Assembly: GCA_027449865.1 (NCBI GenBank)
Contig: DAIDKV010000136.1
Span: 1-44,420, forward strand
Direction: 5' to 3'
Source: Planctomycetales bacterium
Lineage (GTDB): Bacteria; Planctomycetota; Planctomycetia; Isosphaerales; Isosphaeraceae
Length of the DNA stretch: 44,420 nucleotides
This document shows positions 16,775-25,453 of this stretch, piece after piece. Position numbers and translations under genes: made by a program. Within the stretch, counting starts at the first letter, position 1. Every line of letters begins with the position of its first letter. Below the pieces are notes generated by a model that searched no databases, was not told the origin of the DNA, and saw nothing but the letters and a program-made list of their open reading frames with translations.

Positions 16775-17449
16775 TTATCTCTGTGGGCCGATCTTGCGCC
16801 TCGTGGCGGTCCGTGGCAGATTTCGAGGGGCTGAGCACTCTCCCGAACCCTGTTTTTTCCGGCCGGTCGCCGGAGCCGCACCACCCTGCATGCCGTACAG
16901 GAAGAGCCGGGTGACACGATCCGGAAGGTCTTCCGGCCAGGGGCGGGGCAGGCTAAAGAGAATTTCCTTCATCATCCCCGAAATGGCCACGACCTCCAGA
17001 GCCAGTTCTTCATCGGTCGCATTCACACGCGAGGGAAATTCGCGAATGATCCGGAGAAGCAACCCCTGAAGCCGGGCCCTCGGCTCCTCGAAACACTCCG
17101 ACTTCCCGTCGAGCCGGATCGACTCCAGCCGCTGCAGAACCTCCAGGAAGAAATGGTTCGTCTCGAAGAACGAGAACGACTCGCGGTTCATCGACAGCAG
17201 CTTCTCTTCGGGCGACATCTCGTCGCGCAAGCTCGACTCGATCCGCTCCACCAGCGATCGGAGCCAGGTGCTCTTCATCCCAACAAACAGGGCTTCCTTG
17301 TCCTTGTAGTGGAGGTAGAGCGTCCCCTTCGCCACCTGTGCCCGCGTGGCGATGTCCTCCATCCTCACCTCGTGATACGGCCGCTCCGCGAAGAGCTGGA
17401 CCGCCGCATCGATGATCCGCTTGACCTTGGCGGGATCGGCCGTTCGCAC
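16775..17449 (-). CDS. TetR/AcrR family transcriptional repressor
   Basis: A 224-residue regulator. The N-terminal helix-turn-helix (about residues 10-55: IIDAAVQLFAERPYHEV, then MEDIATRAQVAKGTLYLHY) is typical TetR. The C-terminal helical region (residues 70-200) is the variable ligand and dimer domain. It is divergent from the efflux operon. Two copies of a TetR-like operator lie in the 233-bp gap, so it very likely represses both itself and the pump, and is released by a pump substrate (inference from arrangement). The C-terminal 25 residues are basic and probably disordered. Confidence 0.9.
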   Translation of the reverse strand: MRTADPAKVKRIIDAAVQLFAERPYHEVRMEDIATRAQVAKGTLYLHYKDKEALFVGMKSTWLRSLVERIESSLRDEMSPEEKLLSMNRESFSFFETNHFFLEVLQRLESIRLDGKSECFEEPRARLQGLLLRIIREFPSRVNATDEELALEVVAISGMMKEILFSLPRPWPEDLPDRVTRLFLYGMQGGAAPATGRKKQGSGECSAPRNLPRTATRRKIGPQR

Positions 17450-17589
17450 GCGTCACCTCGTCCTGCAATCCAACCCCCTGCCCCGCGGCCTCGCCTCGAC
17501 GGGCCGCACCGCACCGCACACGCCACGGGACCTCGATTCTAGCAAACTCCCGCCGTTCGCTCCCGCCTGTTTCCCGAACCGATTTCCTC

Positions 17590-17617
17590 TTGCTCGGTTC
17601 CCGGCTCGTTCTATAAT
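17590..17617 (+). promoter_or_regulatory. Rightward promoter of the efflux operon
   Basis: TTGCTC (17590-17595) and a perfect TATAAT (17612-17617) with a 16-bp spacer. The last base of the -10 box is the first base of the first operator, so a bound repressor would cover the transcription start (about 17624). Confidence 0.65.
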
Positions 17618-17639
17618 GACTGACCAGTCAGTTTTGCAA
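17610..17639 (-). promoter_or_regulatory. Leftward promoter toward the tetR gene
   Basis: Read on the minus strand, TTGCAA (17639-17634) and TATAGA (17615-17610) are 18 bp apart, each matching 4 of 6 consensus bases. The first operator fills most of the spacer, the classic position for autorepression. The distance to the tetR start at 17449 implies a leader of about 155 nt. Confidence 0.4.
17617..17630. promoter_or_regulatory. TetR-type operator, copy 1
   Basis: TGACTGACCAGTCA: 6-bp arms TGACTG/CAGTCA around a 2-bp centre. It overlaps the -10 region of the rightward promoter and the spacer of the leftward one. The identical copy 2 lies 25 bp further on. Confidence 0.75.
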
Positions 17640-17641
17640 AA

Positions 17642-17655
17642 TGACTGACCAGTCA
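17642..17655. promoter_or_regulatory. TetR-type operator, copy 2
   Basis: An exact second copy of TGACTGACCAGTCA inside an 18-bp duplicated block (17616-17633 and 17641-17658). It lies in the transcribed leader of the efflux operon, downstream of the predicted start. An ATG at 17641 is part of this operator and is therefore an unlikely start codon. Confidence 0.75.
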
Positions 17656-17682
17656 GTTCTATCCGGCAAGGAGGCCGAGTCG

Positions 17683-19314
17683 ATGGGCGAGCCAGGGAGA
17701 ACGGGCGAGGGCGGGGACGAGGCGGCCGTCAGCACGCGAACCATCGCCTCGCCGGGGCATGGGTCGAGGCATGGTCCCCACGTCGAGGAGGGAGGCACGC
17801 CGATGGGCGAGGCAAGAGAGGTCGTCCCGCCACCGAGGCGTGGGGGACGTCGCTGGGTGATGGTTGGCGTCGCGGCGGTCGCGGCCGTCGTGGGAGCATG
17901 GAAGGGCGGGCCGTGGATTCGCGACTACATGGCGCACGTCTCAACCGACGACGCCTTTGTCACGGGAGATCCGTCGACGGTCCCGAGCCGGGTTGCTGAT
18001 GTGGTCGAGCGGGTGCTGGTGCACGACAACGACTACGTGGCAAAGGGCGCGCTGCTGGTGCAACTCGATCGAGAGCCGTACCGGCTACTGGTCGAGCAGA
18101 AGCGGCAGGACTGGCAGCAGGCCCGGATGCAGGTCGACGGGATGATCCGCGCGATCGAGGCAGCGCGGGCCGAGCTGGAGCAGTCGCGCGACCAGGTGCG
18201 ATCGTCGGTCTCGTCGCTGGAGGAGGCCTGGCGGGCGGTCGAGGGGCAGCAGGAGCAGGTGCGCTATCAGGTCGCGAGCCTTCGGGCCGAGGTCGCCTCG
18301 CTCCGAGCGGCGCAGGCCGATTTGATCCTCGCCGAGAAGGACCATCAGCGGATCAAGAACCTGGTGGCCCAGCAGAGCGGGACGGCCGCCGAGCTCGACC
18401 AGCGGCTCGCGACGATGCAGAGCGCCCGTGAGAAGCTCAAGGCGGCGGCCGAGCGGGTCCAGCAGGCCCGGGCCCTGCTGGCGCTCCCGCCCGATTACCA
18501 GCATCCGGAGCGCGTGCCCTCCGACCTGGAACACACGGCGACGGCCGTTCGTCGGGCGGTCGCCTCGGGACAGCAGATCCTGGCGCGGCTGGGCCTGGCG
18601 TCGTCGGTCGTCGCGCTCCAGCCCGAGGCATTGCGCCGGGCCGTGCAGGAACTGGCCTCGCGGACCTCGGAATCGTGGTTCGACGAGGTTCCCACGGTCC
18701 GAGTCGCCCGGGCGCAGCTCGATCGGGCCGAGGCGATGCTGGGCGGCCCCTCATTCGACCCGTCGCACAGGGACGAGCACCCCAGCATCGTCAAGGCGAG
18801 GAAGGAGCTGGATGAGGCCGAGCTTCGTCTGGGTTATACCGAGATCCGGGCGCCGGTCTCTGGGTTTGTGAACCGCCGGTCAGTCAACCCGGGCGATGCC
18901 GTGCAGGCGGGACAGGGGCTTCTCTCCATCCAGCCGCTCGAAGATGTGTACATTGTCGCGAACTTCAAGGAAACGCAGATTGCCGACCTCTCGATCGGCC
19001 AGCCGGTCGAGGTCGAGGTCGACGCCTATCCTGGCCGGACTTTTCGCGGACGGGTCTCGGGCTTCGCTCCAGCGACGGGCGCGGCCTCGTCGATGCTTCC
19101 GCCCGAGAATGCCACGGGCAACTTCGTGAAGGTGGTCCAGCGCATCCCGGTCCGGATCGACCTGGTGGACCCAAACTCGAAGCAAACGCCGCTGCTGGTC
19201 GGGATGTCGGCGGTGCCGTCGGTGGACATCAAGACAAGGCCCGAGGGACCCGACGCCGGCGCCCGGCTTCGGGGCTCGTCGTACCGGTTGCCAATCGCGG
19301 AGGCCCGTCGATGA
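17683..19314 (+). CDS. HlyD/EmrA-family periplasmic adaptor of a tripartite efflux pump
   Basis: A 543-residue membrane-fusion protein. A roughly 55-residue disordered cytoplasmic N-terminus precedes one membrane helix (about 58-75), then HVSTDDAFV (85-93), the usual opening of the EmrA-type barrel. The first lipoyl half is at about 105-130, a long Glu/Gln/Arg-rich coiled-coil hairpin at about 130-290, and an inserted helical segment at about 300-375. The second lipoyl half (YTEIRAPVSGFVNRR) and the beta-barrel (VYIVANFKETQI) follow. It is longer than E. coli EmrA (390) because of the N-terminus and the extra helical insert. The ATG at 17683 has GGAGG eight bases upstream. Its stop overlaps the emrB-like gene by ATGA. 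Confidence 0.88.
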   Translation: MGEPGRTGEGGDEAAVSTRTIASPGHGSRHGPHVEEGGTPMGEAREVVPPPRRGGRRWVMVGVAAVAAVVGAWKGGPWIRDYMAHVSTDDAFVTGDPSTVPSRVADVVERVLVHDNDYVAKGALLVQLDREPYRLLVEQKRQDWQQARMQVDGMIRAIEAARAELEQSRDQVRSSVSSLEEAWRAVEGQQEQVRYQVASLRAEVASLRAAQADLILAEKDHQRIKNLVAQQSGTAAELDQRLATMQSAREKLKAAAERVQQARALLALPPDYQHPERVPSDLEHTATAVRRAVASGQQILARLGLASSVVALQPEALRRAVQELASRTSESWFDEVPTVRVARAQLDRAEAMLGGPSFDPSHRDEHPSIVKARKELDEAELRLGYTEIRAPVSGFVNRRSVNPGDAVQAGQGLLSIQPLEDVYIVANFKETQIADLSIGQPVEVEVDAYPGRTFRGRVSGFAPATGAASSMLPPENATGNFVKVVQRIPVRIDLVDPNSKQTPLLVGMSAVPSVDIKTRPEGPDAGARLRGSSYRLPIAEARR

Positions 19315-20906
19315 GCGAACCTGCCATCTCCCCGTCCGATCGGCCCGCGATCAATCCCTGGATCATCGCCCTGACGGTCACGCTCGCGACCTTCATGGAG
19401 GTGCTCGATACGTCGATCGCGAACGTCGCGCTGCCGCACATCGCGGGCAGCCTCTCCGTCTCGGTCCACGAGAGTACCTGGGTGCTGACCAGCTACCTCG
19501 TCGCCAACGCGATCGTCCTTCCGCTCACCGGCTGGCTCTCGTCGATCGTCGGCCGAAAGCGGTTCTACATGACCTGCGTGGTCCTCTTCACGGCCAGCTC
19601 GGCGCTCTGCGGGATGGCGACCAGCATCGAACAGCTCGTCTTCTTCCGCGTGCTCCAGGGGCTCGCCGGCGGCGGATTGCAGCCCTCCGAGCAGGCGATA
19701 TTGATGGACACCTTCCCGCCAGCCAGGCGCGGGATGGCGATGGCTGTTTACACACTCGCCATCCTCGTGGCGCCCGTGCTGGGCCCCACACTCGGCGGCT
19801 ACATCACCGAGAACTACAGTTGGCGGTGGATCTTTTACATCAACATCCCCGTCGGCGTGCTCTCGATCGTCCTGAGCAGTCTCGTCCTGGAAGATCCTCC
19901 GTATCTGAAGGCTCAGCGGGCTGAGAACCGAGGGAAGCCGATCCGGGTCGATTTCCTCGGCCTCTCGCTCATCTCGATCGGGCTGGCCTCGCTCGAATTG
20001 ATGCTCGACAAGGGGCAGGAGCACGACTGGTTCGACTCGCCGTTCATCATCAACCTGGCGATCGTCGCGACAGTCGCCCTCATCACAGCGGTCGTCTGGG
20101 AACTACGGCACCCAGAGCCGATCGTGAATTTGCGGCTGTTCCGAGACCGGAACTTCGCGATGGCCTCGGTCTGCGTCTTCTTCGCCTTCGGAGTGCTGTA
20201 CGGCAGCAACGTGCTGCTCCCGCAGATGCTTCAAACGTTGATGGGATACTCGGCGCTCAATGCGGGGCTGGTTCTCTCGCCGGCCGGTTTTGTGACCATG
20301 CTGGAGATGCCGGTCATCGGCATTTTGCTCAGTCGAGGGGTCGATGCCCGAAAGCTGATCATTGCCGGACTAATCACGCAGGGGATCGCGGCGCTCTGGA
20401 TGTCGGGTCTGAACCTCGGCGTCTCGCCGGGGATGATGATCTCACCCCGAAATCTTCAAACACTGGGCGCGGGGATGATGTTCGTTCCGATCAACCTGGT
20501 CGCCTACGCCTTCCTCCCGAAGGACCAGACGAACAACGCCTCGGGGCTGTTCAGCCTGGTCCGAAATGAGGGATCGAGCATCGGCGTGGCACTGACGAAC
20601 ACGCTCCTCCAGCGCAGGACGCAGTTCCACCAGGCAAGAATGGTGGAGCACCTGGACTCGCTGAACGCGACGGCCACGCACTGGATGTCGGGCGTCTCGG
20701 GGGCGTTTCAGGCCCGGCTCGGCGACCCGATCCTGGCCCAGCGCCGGGGGCTGCACATGCTGTATCAGGTGGTCCAGCAACAGGCCGCGGCGGTCTCTTA
20801 CCTGGATATGTTCTGGCTGTTCTCGGTGCTCGCCTTCGGCGTGGTCCCGCTGGTCTTCCTGATGAAGCGGGCGGGCTCGGAAGGCGCGAGCGTCGCCGTT
20901 CACTGA
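19311..20906 (+). CDS. DHA2-family (EmrB/QacA) MFS drug transporter
   Basis: A 531-residue inner-membrane antiporter with about 14 hydrophobic segments. The DHA2 signature after helix 1 is present (VLDTSIANVALPHIAGSL, about 25-42). The helix 2-3 loop GRKRF and the antiporter motif C region in helix 5 (VLGPTLGGYI) can also be seen. It starts inside the stop of the adaptor gene (ATGA), as in emrAB operons. Together with the TolC-like gene downstream it would form a pump that moves hydrophobic compounds across both membranes. Substrates are not predictable. Confidence 0.92.
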   Translation: MSEPAISPSDRPAINPWIIALTVTLATFMEVLDTSIANVALPHIAGSLSVSVHESTWVLTSYLVANAIVLPLTGWLSSIVGRKRFYMTCVVLFTASSALCGMATSIEQLVFFRVLQGLAGGGLQPSEQAILMDTFPPARRGMAMAVYTLAILVAPVLGPTLGGYITENYSWRWIFYINIPVGVLSIVLSSLVLEDPPYLKAQRAENRGKPIRVDFLGLSLISIGLASLELMLDKGQEHDWFDSPFIINLAIVATVALITAVVWELRHPEPIVNLRLFRDRNFAMASVCVFFAFGVLYGSNVLLPQMLQTLMGYSALNAGLVLSPAGFVTMLEMPVIGILLSRGVDARKLIIAGLITQGIAALWMSGLNLGVSPGMMISPRNLQTLGAGMMFVPINLVAYAFLPKDQTNNASGLFSLVRNEGSSIGVALTNTLLQRRTQFHQARMVEHLDSLNATATHWMSGVSGAFQARLGDPILAQRRGLHMLYQVVQQQAAAVSYLDMFWLFSVLAFGVVPLVFLMKRAGSEGASVAVH

Positions 20907-20911
20907 TCGAA

Positions 20912-21029
20912 AGGCCAGATCGGAAGACAGAAGAGCAACCACGGAATACACGAAATCACACGAGATCGAGAGGCCAGATCAGAGGACCAAAGAGCAACCA
21001 CGGAAAACACGAAATCACACGAAATAAAG
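20912..21029 (+). repeat. Two direct repeats of about 59 bp (units A and B)
   Basis: Unit A (20912-20970) and unit B (20971-21029) are adjacent copies beginning with AGGCCAGATC. They share a 30-bp core (20933-20962 and 20992-21021) that differs by one base. They begin 6 bp after the stop codon of the MFS gene. The core reappears in opposite orientation at 21087-21116 and 21133-21162. Confidence 0.8.
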
Positions 21030-21081
21030 GCCAGGGTGCGGGATTTTACTGAGGGTTCGCAGGAGCCTGGAATCCTTGATG

Positions 21082-21173
21082 GAATCCGTGTGATTTCGTG
21101 TTTTCCGTGGTTGCTCCTCCAGAGTCTGAATCCGTGTGATTTCGTGTTTTCCGTGGTTGCTCCTCCAGAGTCT
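21082..21173 (-). repeat. Exact 46-bp tandem repeat, inverted relative to units A and B
   Basis: Units C (21082-21127) and D (21128-21173) are identical 46-bp copies. Their 30-bp core is the exact reverse complement of the core of unit B, so the transcript can fold into a long hairpin with arms about 65 bp apart. It ends 38 bp before the start of the tolC-like gene. The whole 305-bp gap 20907-21211 consists largely of these units and holds no gene. Confidence 0.85.
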
Positions 21174-21211
21174 GTTTCCGATCGACCATCGCGTACACAA
21201 GGAGGGTCGTG

Positions 21212-22591
21212 ATGCCTCGTTACTTTCGCCGACATCCGGGCTGGGCCGTCGTCATGGTAGGCGTCCTTGGGCTGATGGTGGTCCCCTCGGTGATCGCCGA
21301 GGATCTGGCCGAAGCCTGGACGATCGCTCTGAATTCCAATCCCCAGCTTGGCGCCAGCCAGCGGACGACCACGGCGGCCGGACTGGACCTGGCCTCCATC
21401 AAGGGAACCCGGCTCCCGCAGATCCAGACGCTGAACCTTGAATCGTTCCTGACCAACCCGATCTCGGTGCCGGGTCTCGGCGGCCAGCCGAAGGCGGCGC
21501 CGGCGAGCGGCCAGCAATCGTTCTTGATCTCGGCGGTGGCGGCGAGCGTCCCGATCTACAGCGGCGGTCGGATCCGGCACTCGATTGCCGATAGCCACGC
21601 GCAGCTTGGCGCGGCAAGGGCCGACGAGGCCGCCGCCGCGCTCGATCTGAAGCTCCAGGTGGCGAGGGCCTATGTTGATGTTCTCCGCGCCGATCGCGGT
21701 GTCGCCGTGGCGAAAAGCAGTGTTTCGAGCCTCTCGTCGCAGGCACGCGATGTCGGCAACCTGGTCAAACAGGGGCTGAGCATCCGCAACGATCTCCTGG
21801 CGGCACAGGTGGCGCGGTCGAACGCCCGCCAGCGTGAGATCCAGGCAAAGAATCGGCTGAGCCTCGCCTGGGCCGCCTACAATCGGTATCTCTGCCGGCC
21901 GATGGAGACGGTTGTTCCGCTCGCCGACCTGGCCCCGCCCGAACCGCCAGCCGACGCGATCGGTCAGGCCGCCGAGCCCGCCGCGATTCTCGATGCGGAC
22001 CCCGAACCAATCGTGCCCAACGAGGGAGAGATCCGGTCGCTGGGGGATGTGGCGCTCCAGAATCGGCCCGAACTGAAGTCGCTCTCCGAACAGGCGCGAT
22101 CCGGCCACGAGCAGGCAGCGGCCGAACGGGCGAAGACGCTTCCGCAGGTGAGTTTTTTCGTCGCCAACATTTATCAGAACGTTCGGTTCCTGCCGACCGA
22201 GGCCGACAGCGGCGCCGCCTCTTTCCTGCTCAACTGGACGATCTATGACGGCGGCCGGTCGCGGCGCCACGCCGCGGCGCTCGAGCAGCGTTCGGCGGCC
22301 TCGCTCTGCCGCCGCGACGACCTCGCCGCGGCGATCCGCCTTCAGGTTCGATCGGCCTGGCTCACCTGCCGCGAGAGCGAGACCCGTATTCCCGTCACCC
22401 GAGCCGCGCTCACCCAGGCCGACGAGAACCTGCGCGTCGCCCGCGGCCGGTATTTACAGCAGCGCGGGACCAATACCGAGGTCCTCGACGCCGAGGCGGC
22501 CCGCGTGCAAAGCTATGATAACTATTTCAACGCGGTGTATGACGCTGTGGTCGCACGATTCGAACTTCGACGGGCGGTGGGGAATCTTTGA
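21212..22591 (+). CDS. TolC-family outer-membrane efflux protein
   Basis: A 459-residue exported protein. A signal peptide (WAVVMVGVLGLMVVPSVIA, cleavage before EDLAEAW) is followed by two OEP repeats: the first opens with DLAEAWTIALNSNPQL and the second with LGDVALQNRPELKSLSEQ. Long amphipathic helices form the trans-periplasmic barrel, and SFLLNWTIYDGGR marks the strand region. A Pro-rich linker with 20 or so acidic/Ala residues joins the halves. GGAGGG lies six bases before the ATG at 21212. It completes the TetR-regulated tripartite pump, although the repeat cluster separates it from the MFS gene. Confidence 0.9.
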   Translation: MPRYFRRHPGWAVVMVGVLGLMVVPSVIAEDLAEAWTIALNSNPQLGASQRTTTAAGLDLASIKGTRLPQIQTLNLESFLTNPISVPGLGGQPKAAPASGQQSFLISAVAASVPIYSGGRIRHSIADSHAQLGAARADEAAAALDLKLQVARAYVDVLRADRGVAVAKSSVSSLSSQARDVGNLVKQGLSIRNDLLAAQVARSNARQREIQAKNRLSLAWAAYNRYLCRPMETVVPLADLAPPEPPADAIGQAAEPAAILDADPEPIVPNEGEIRSLGDVALQNRPELKSLSEQARSGHEQAAAERAKTLPQVSFFVANIYQNVRFLPTEADSGAASFLLNWTIYDGGRSRRHAAALEQRSAASLCRRDDLAAAIRLQVRSAWLTCRESETRIPVTRAALTQADENLRVARGRYLQQRGTNTEVLDAEAARVQSYDNYFNAVYDAVVARFELRRAVGNL

Positions 22592-22720
22592 TCGTTCGGC
22601 CGCTCGCCGGAGTGTCTGGAACCGGCGATTCGGAGAAAAAAATCGTGCGGGCCGCCTCGGATCCCGTCTCCTTGTATTAGGATGGGATCATTCCGATGGG
22701 TTGAGGAGGCTCGCCACGCC

Positions 22721-25453
22721 ATGCCGACCACTGGGTTGTCGAATCTGGGACGCGACCTGGAACAACTGTTCCGCGAGGGGAGCCTTGCCGGGGCGACCGA
22801 CGCCCGACTCCTCGAACGGTTCGTCTCCGATCGGGACGAGACCGCCTTTGCCGCCCTGATGGCCCGGCATCGCGAGATGCTGCTCCGGACCTTCCGCGAC
22901 CTGCTCGGCGACGCGGCCGACATCGAGGAAGCCTTCCAGGCGACGGCCGTGATCCTCGCGCGGCGGGCCCGATCGATCCGAGACGCCGATGCCCTCGGGG
23001 GCTGGCTGCACCGGGTCGCCTGCCGGGTGGCGCGTCGGGCCCGGACCGAGGCCGCCCGGCGGCGAGCTAGCGAGGGTCGCGCGGCGGCCCTCCGATCCCG
23101 CGAGGAAGCCATTGGGCCCGAACCGGATCCGGTCGAACGCGACGAGGTTCGGACGGCCCTCCACGACGAGCTTGACCGCCTCCCCGATCGCTATCGGCGA
23201 CCGTTGATCCTCTGCCTGCTCGAAGGGATGACGCACGAGCAGGCGGCAAAGCGGCTCGGATGGACCGAAGGATCTGTCCGCGGCCGGCTCGCCCGGGGCA
23301 AGGCCCGGCTCCGCGACCGACTCGTCCGGCGTGGGATCACGGTGGCCGTCGTCCTCGCCGAACTGGCCGAGCCAGGCCCGATCGCGGCGGCACGGCCGAT
23401 CGCCTCGGCCTGGCTGGTCAAGGCGGCCGGGGTGCTCGTCTCGCTGATGGCCGCGATCGGGGGGTCGTCGCTCGCCATCGCGGTCCGCAACGAGCCGGCG
23501 CCGGCGCCCCGGGCAAAGGCCGCGGTCATCCCGCCCGCGCCCGCCCCCGCACCGGCTCCGAAACCCGAGCCCGATCACGGGGTGAACCAGCTTGCCTCGT
23601 TCCGGGGCGGCGGGCCCACGGACCAGAGCCGCGCCTCGGCGCTGCCGGCGGAGGTCGCCGCGCGGCCGGTCGTCTTCCTCGGGCGGGTGATCGACCCGTC
23701 GGGGAAAGGCGTCGAGGGCGCCCGGATCTCGCTCGTCACCGACGCCTGGACGCTCCCCGAGCCCCAGGCCGTGAGCGGGCCGGACGGCTCGTTCCGCTTC
23801 GCCCGGACCGTCGGCGATTTCTGGCGCAACTTCGCGAGCGGGGGAGTTGCCACTCCGCATGTCCAGTCGGTCGTCCTGGCGACGCACGAACGGTTCGGGC
23901 TCGCCTGGTATAACCTGCGGATCGTCGGCGAGGACCGGAAGCCTGCGATCGGCGGGGACGATCCGCTCATCCTCCAGATGACGGCCGACCTCCCGATCGA
24001 GGGGCGGTTGATCGATGGCCGGGGCGCGCCGATCGTGGGGGCCAAGGTGCGGGTCGGACGGCTTTACGGCGTCCCGCGCGGCGACCTCTCGCCGATCCTC
24101 GACGCCCTCCGCAAACGCGACCTGGCGCCGTTCCAGCGCACGTTCCCGCGCGTCGGACCGAACCACTTCGAGGCCACTTACGTCCTTCCCGTCGCGACCA
24201 CCGGCGCCGATGGCCGGTTCATGCTCCGGGGCGTCGGCCGCGAGCGCCAGGCCGAGCTGATCGCCGAGGGTCCAGGTATGGCCTCGATCCAGTGGACCGT
24301 CCTCAACCGCAAGGAGGCCGTCGAGGCAACGAGGGTCGTCCGCGAGCGCGGGGCCGCCTCGCCGAACGGGGTTCGCGTCTATGGCCCGGCCTTCGACCTG
24401 ACGGTCAAGGCGACGCAGACGGTCGGTGGAGTCGTCCGCGGCGCGAACGGCCGGCCGGTTGCGGGGGCGATCGTCTACGTCCCTCGCTTCGACGGCTCGG
24501 GCAGGACCGACGTGCAGGGCCGCTATCGCTTCGTCCTCCAGTCCGGGGCGAATCGCTTCCCGATTGTCGTCCGACCGCCCGACCAGGCCCCGCTGGTGGG
24601 CGCCGCCCGCGAGGTGCAAGGGTCCGCGACCCCGGGCGAGATTCGGGCCGACTTCGCCCTCCAACGCGCCGTGGTCGTCTCGGGGCGGGTCGTCGAGCGC
24701 GGGACGGGCCGGCCGATGGTGGCGAGTCAGGACTACGGTTGCCACGGCCCGCAGCACGTCCGGGCCGGCTACCTCTGGTATCGGCCCCTGGCCAGCAATC
24801 CGACGCTGAGGGACGTCGAAATCCAGACGTATTTCCGCCAGGATTACGAGAACCCGGTGCTAGTGGGCGTGATCGGCGCCGATGGCTCCTTCCGAGGCTC
24901 CATCCCGCCCGGGCTGGGAGTGTTACTGGTCGAGGACAATCCGGGGATGCCCTTCATGTGGGATAGCCTGGGTGGGCCCTGGAAAGAGGGTGACGGGCTC
25001 CAACTGCGGTTTCCCTACGCGCCACTGGCCCGTCGCGAGCCGAACGACGGTGCTCCGGGAGCGCCCGGCGAGACCTTGCCCGGCGCCTTCGGGCCGATCG
25101 CGCTCTCCGGACCGAACATGAACACCCGATATGTGGCGTACCGGGTGATCGATCCGGGCGCAGGCGATGCTTCCTTCCAGGCCGACATCACCATCCCGGC
25201 CGCGACGTCGCGGAAGGTCCGTTTCGTCGATCCCCAGGGCCAACCGGTGCGTGGGGCGACCGTCAACGGGGTGAATGCCTGGCCGGACCATCCGGTGGTG
25301 CTCGATGACGATGAGGTAGAAATCCTCGGGCTCGTCCCCGGCCAGGAGCGTCGGATTACCGCACTGAGCGCCGACCGTCGGCTCCAGGCCGAGGCCATCG
25401 TCCGGGGCGACCAGTCCGGGCCGCTCACCGTCCGGATGAGGCCGCCAGGCTAG
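22721..25453 (+). CDS. ECF RNA polymerase sigma factor fused to a membrane segment and carboxypeptidase-regulatory-like domains
   Basis: A 910-residue protein. Residues about 25-110 are sigma region 2 (RHREMLLRTFRDLLGD, DIEEAFQATAVILARRA). Residues about 150-205 are region 4 (LDRLPDRYRRPLILCLL, EQAAKRLGWTEGSVRGRLARG). A hydrophobic segment follows (about 230-256), then a Pro/Ala linker (about 258-290). After this come at least four Ig-like carboxypeptidase-regulatory units, recognisable by G-x-V-x-D/G-x-x-G-x-P-V-x-G-A-x-V and DGSF/DGRF turns. The plan puts the DNA-binding part in the cytoplasm and the rest outside, suggesting an envelope-sensing sigma factor with a built-in sensor. No anti-sigma gene is adjacent. 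ATG 22721 gives the usual N-terminus; 22682 is an alternative. Confidence 0.85.
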   Translation: MPTTGLSNLGRDLEQLFREGSLAGATDARLLERFVSDRDETAFAALMARHREMLLRTFRDLLGDAADIEEAFQATAVILARRARSIRDADALGGWLHRVACRVARRARTEAARRRASEGRAAALRSREEAIGPEPDPVERDEVRTALHDELDRLPDRYRRPLILCLLEGMTHEQAAKRLGWTEGSVRGRLARGKARLRDRLVRRGITVAVVLAELAEPGPIAAARPIASAWLVKAAGVLVSLMAAIGGSSLAIAVRNEPAPAPRAKAAVIPPAPAPAPAPKPEPDHGVNQLASFRGGGPTDQSRASALPAEVAARPVVFLGRVIDPSGKGVEGARISLVTDAWTLPEPQAVSGPDGSFRFARTVGDFWRNFASGGVATPHVQSVVLATHERFGLAWYNLRIVGEDRKPAIGGDDPLILQMTADLPIEGRLIDGRGAPIVGAKVRVGRLYGVPRGDLSPILDALRKRDLAPFQRTFPRVGPNHFEATYVLPVATTGADGRFMLRGVGRERQAELIAEGPGMASIQWTVLNRKEAVEATRVVRERGAASPNGVRVYGPAFDLTVKATQTVGGVVRGANGRPVAGAIVYVPRFDGSGRTDVQGRYRFVLQSGANRFPIVVRPPDQAPLVGAAREVQGSATPGEIRADFALQRAVVVSGRVVERGTGRPMVASQDYGCHGPQHVRAGYLWYRPLASNPTLRDVEIQTYFRQDYENPVLVGVIGADGSFRGSIPPGLGVLLVEDNPGMPFMWDSLGGPWKEGDGLQLRFPYAPLARREPNDGAPGAPGETLPGAFGPIALSGPNMNTRYVAYRVIDPGAGDASFQADITIPAATSRKVRFVDPQGQPVRGATVNGVNAWPDHPVVLDDDEVEILGLVPGQERRITALSADRRLQAEAIVRGDQSGPLTVRMRPPG

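Noticed and set aside
17641-17682. Start of the efflux adaptor at ATG 17641
   Set aside because: This ATG is part of the second operator copy and has no ribosome binding site; the ATG at 17683 follows GGAGG at the right distance.
20912-21173. CRISPR array
   Set aside because: There are only four units in two orientations, with no unique spacers of constant length and no cas genes. It is a repeat cluster, not an array.
20900-22270. A 456-residue minus-strand frame over the tolC-like gene
   Set aside because: It is antisense to a clear TolC homologue, and its end is made of the translated repeat cluster.
22604-22628. Terminator after the tolC-like gene
   Set aside because: TCGCCGG/CCGGCGA forms a hairpin, but it is followed by a run of A rather than T on the coding strand, so it is not an intrinsic terminator for this operon.
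22688-24757. A 689-residue open frame on the minus strand
   Set aside because: It is the mirror of the ECF-sigma fusion gene, rich in Arg/Asp/Gly as expected of antisense frames in high-GC DNA, without a family match.
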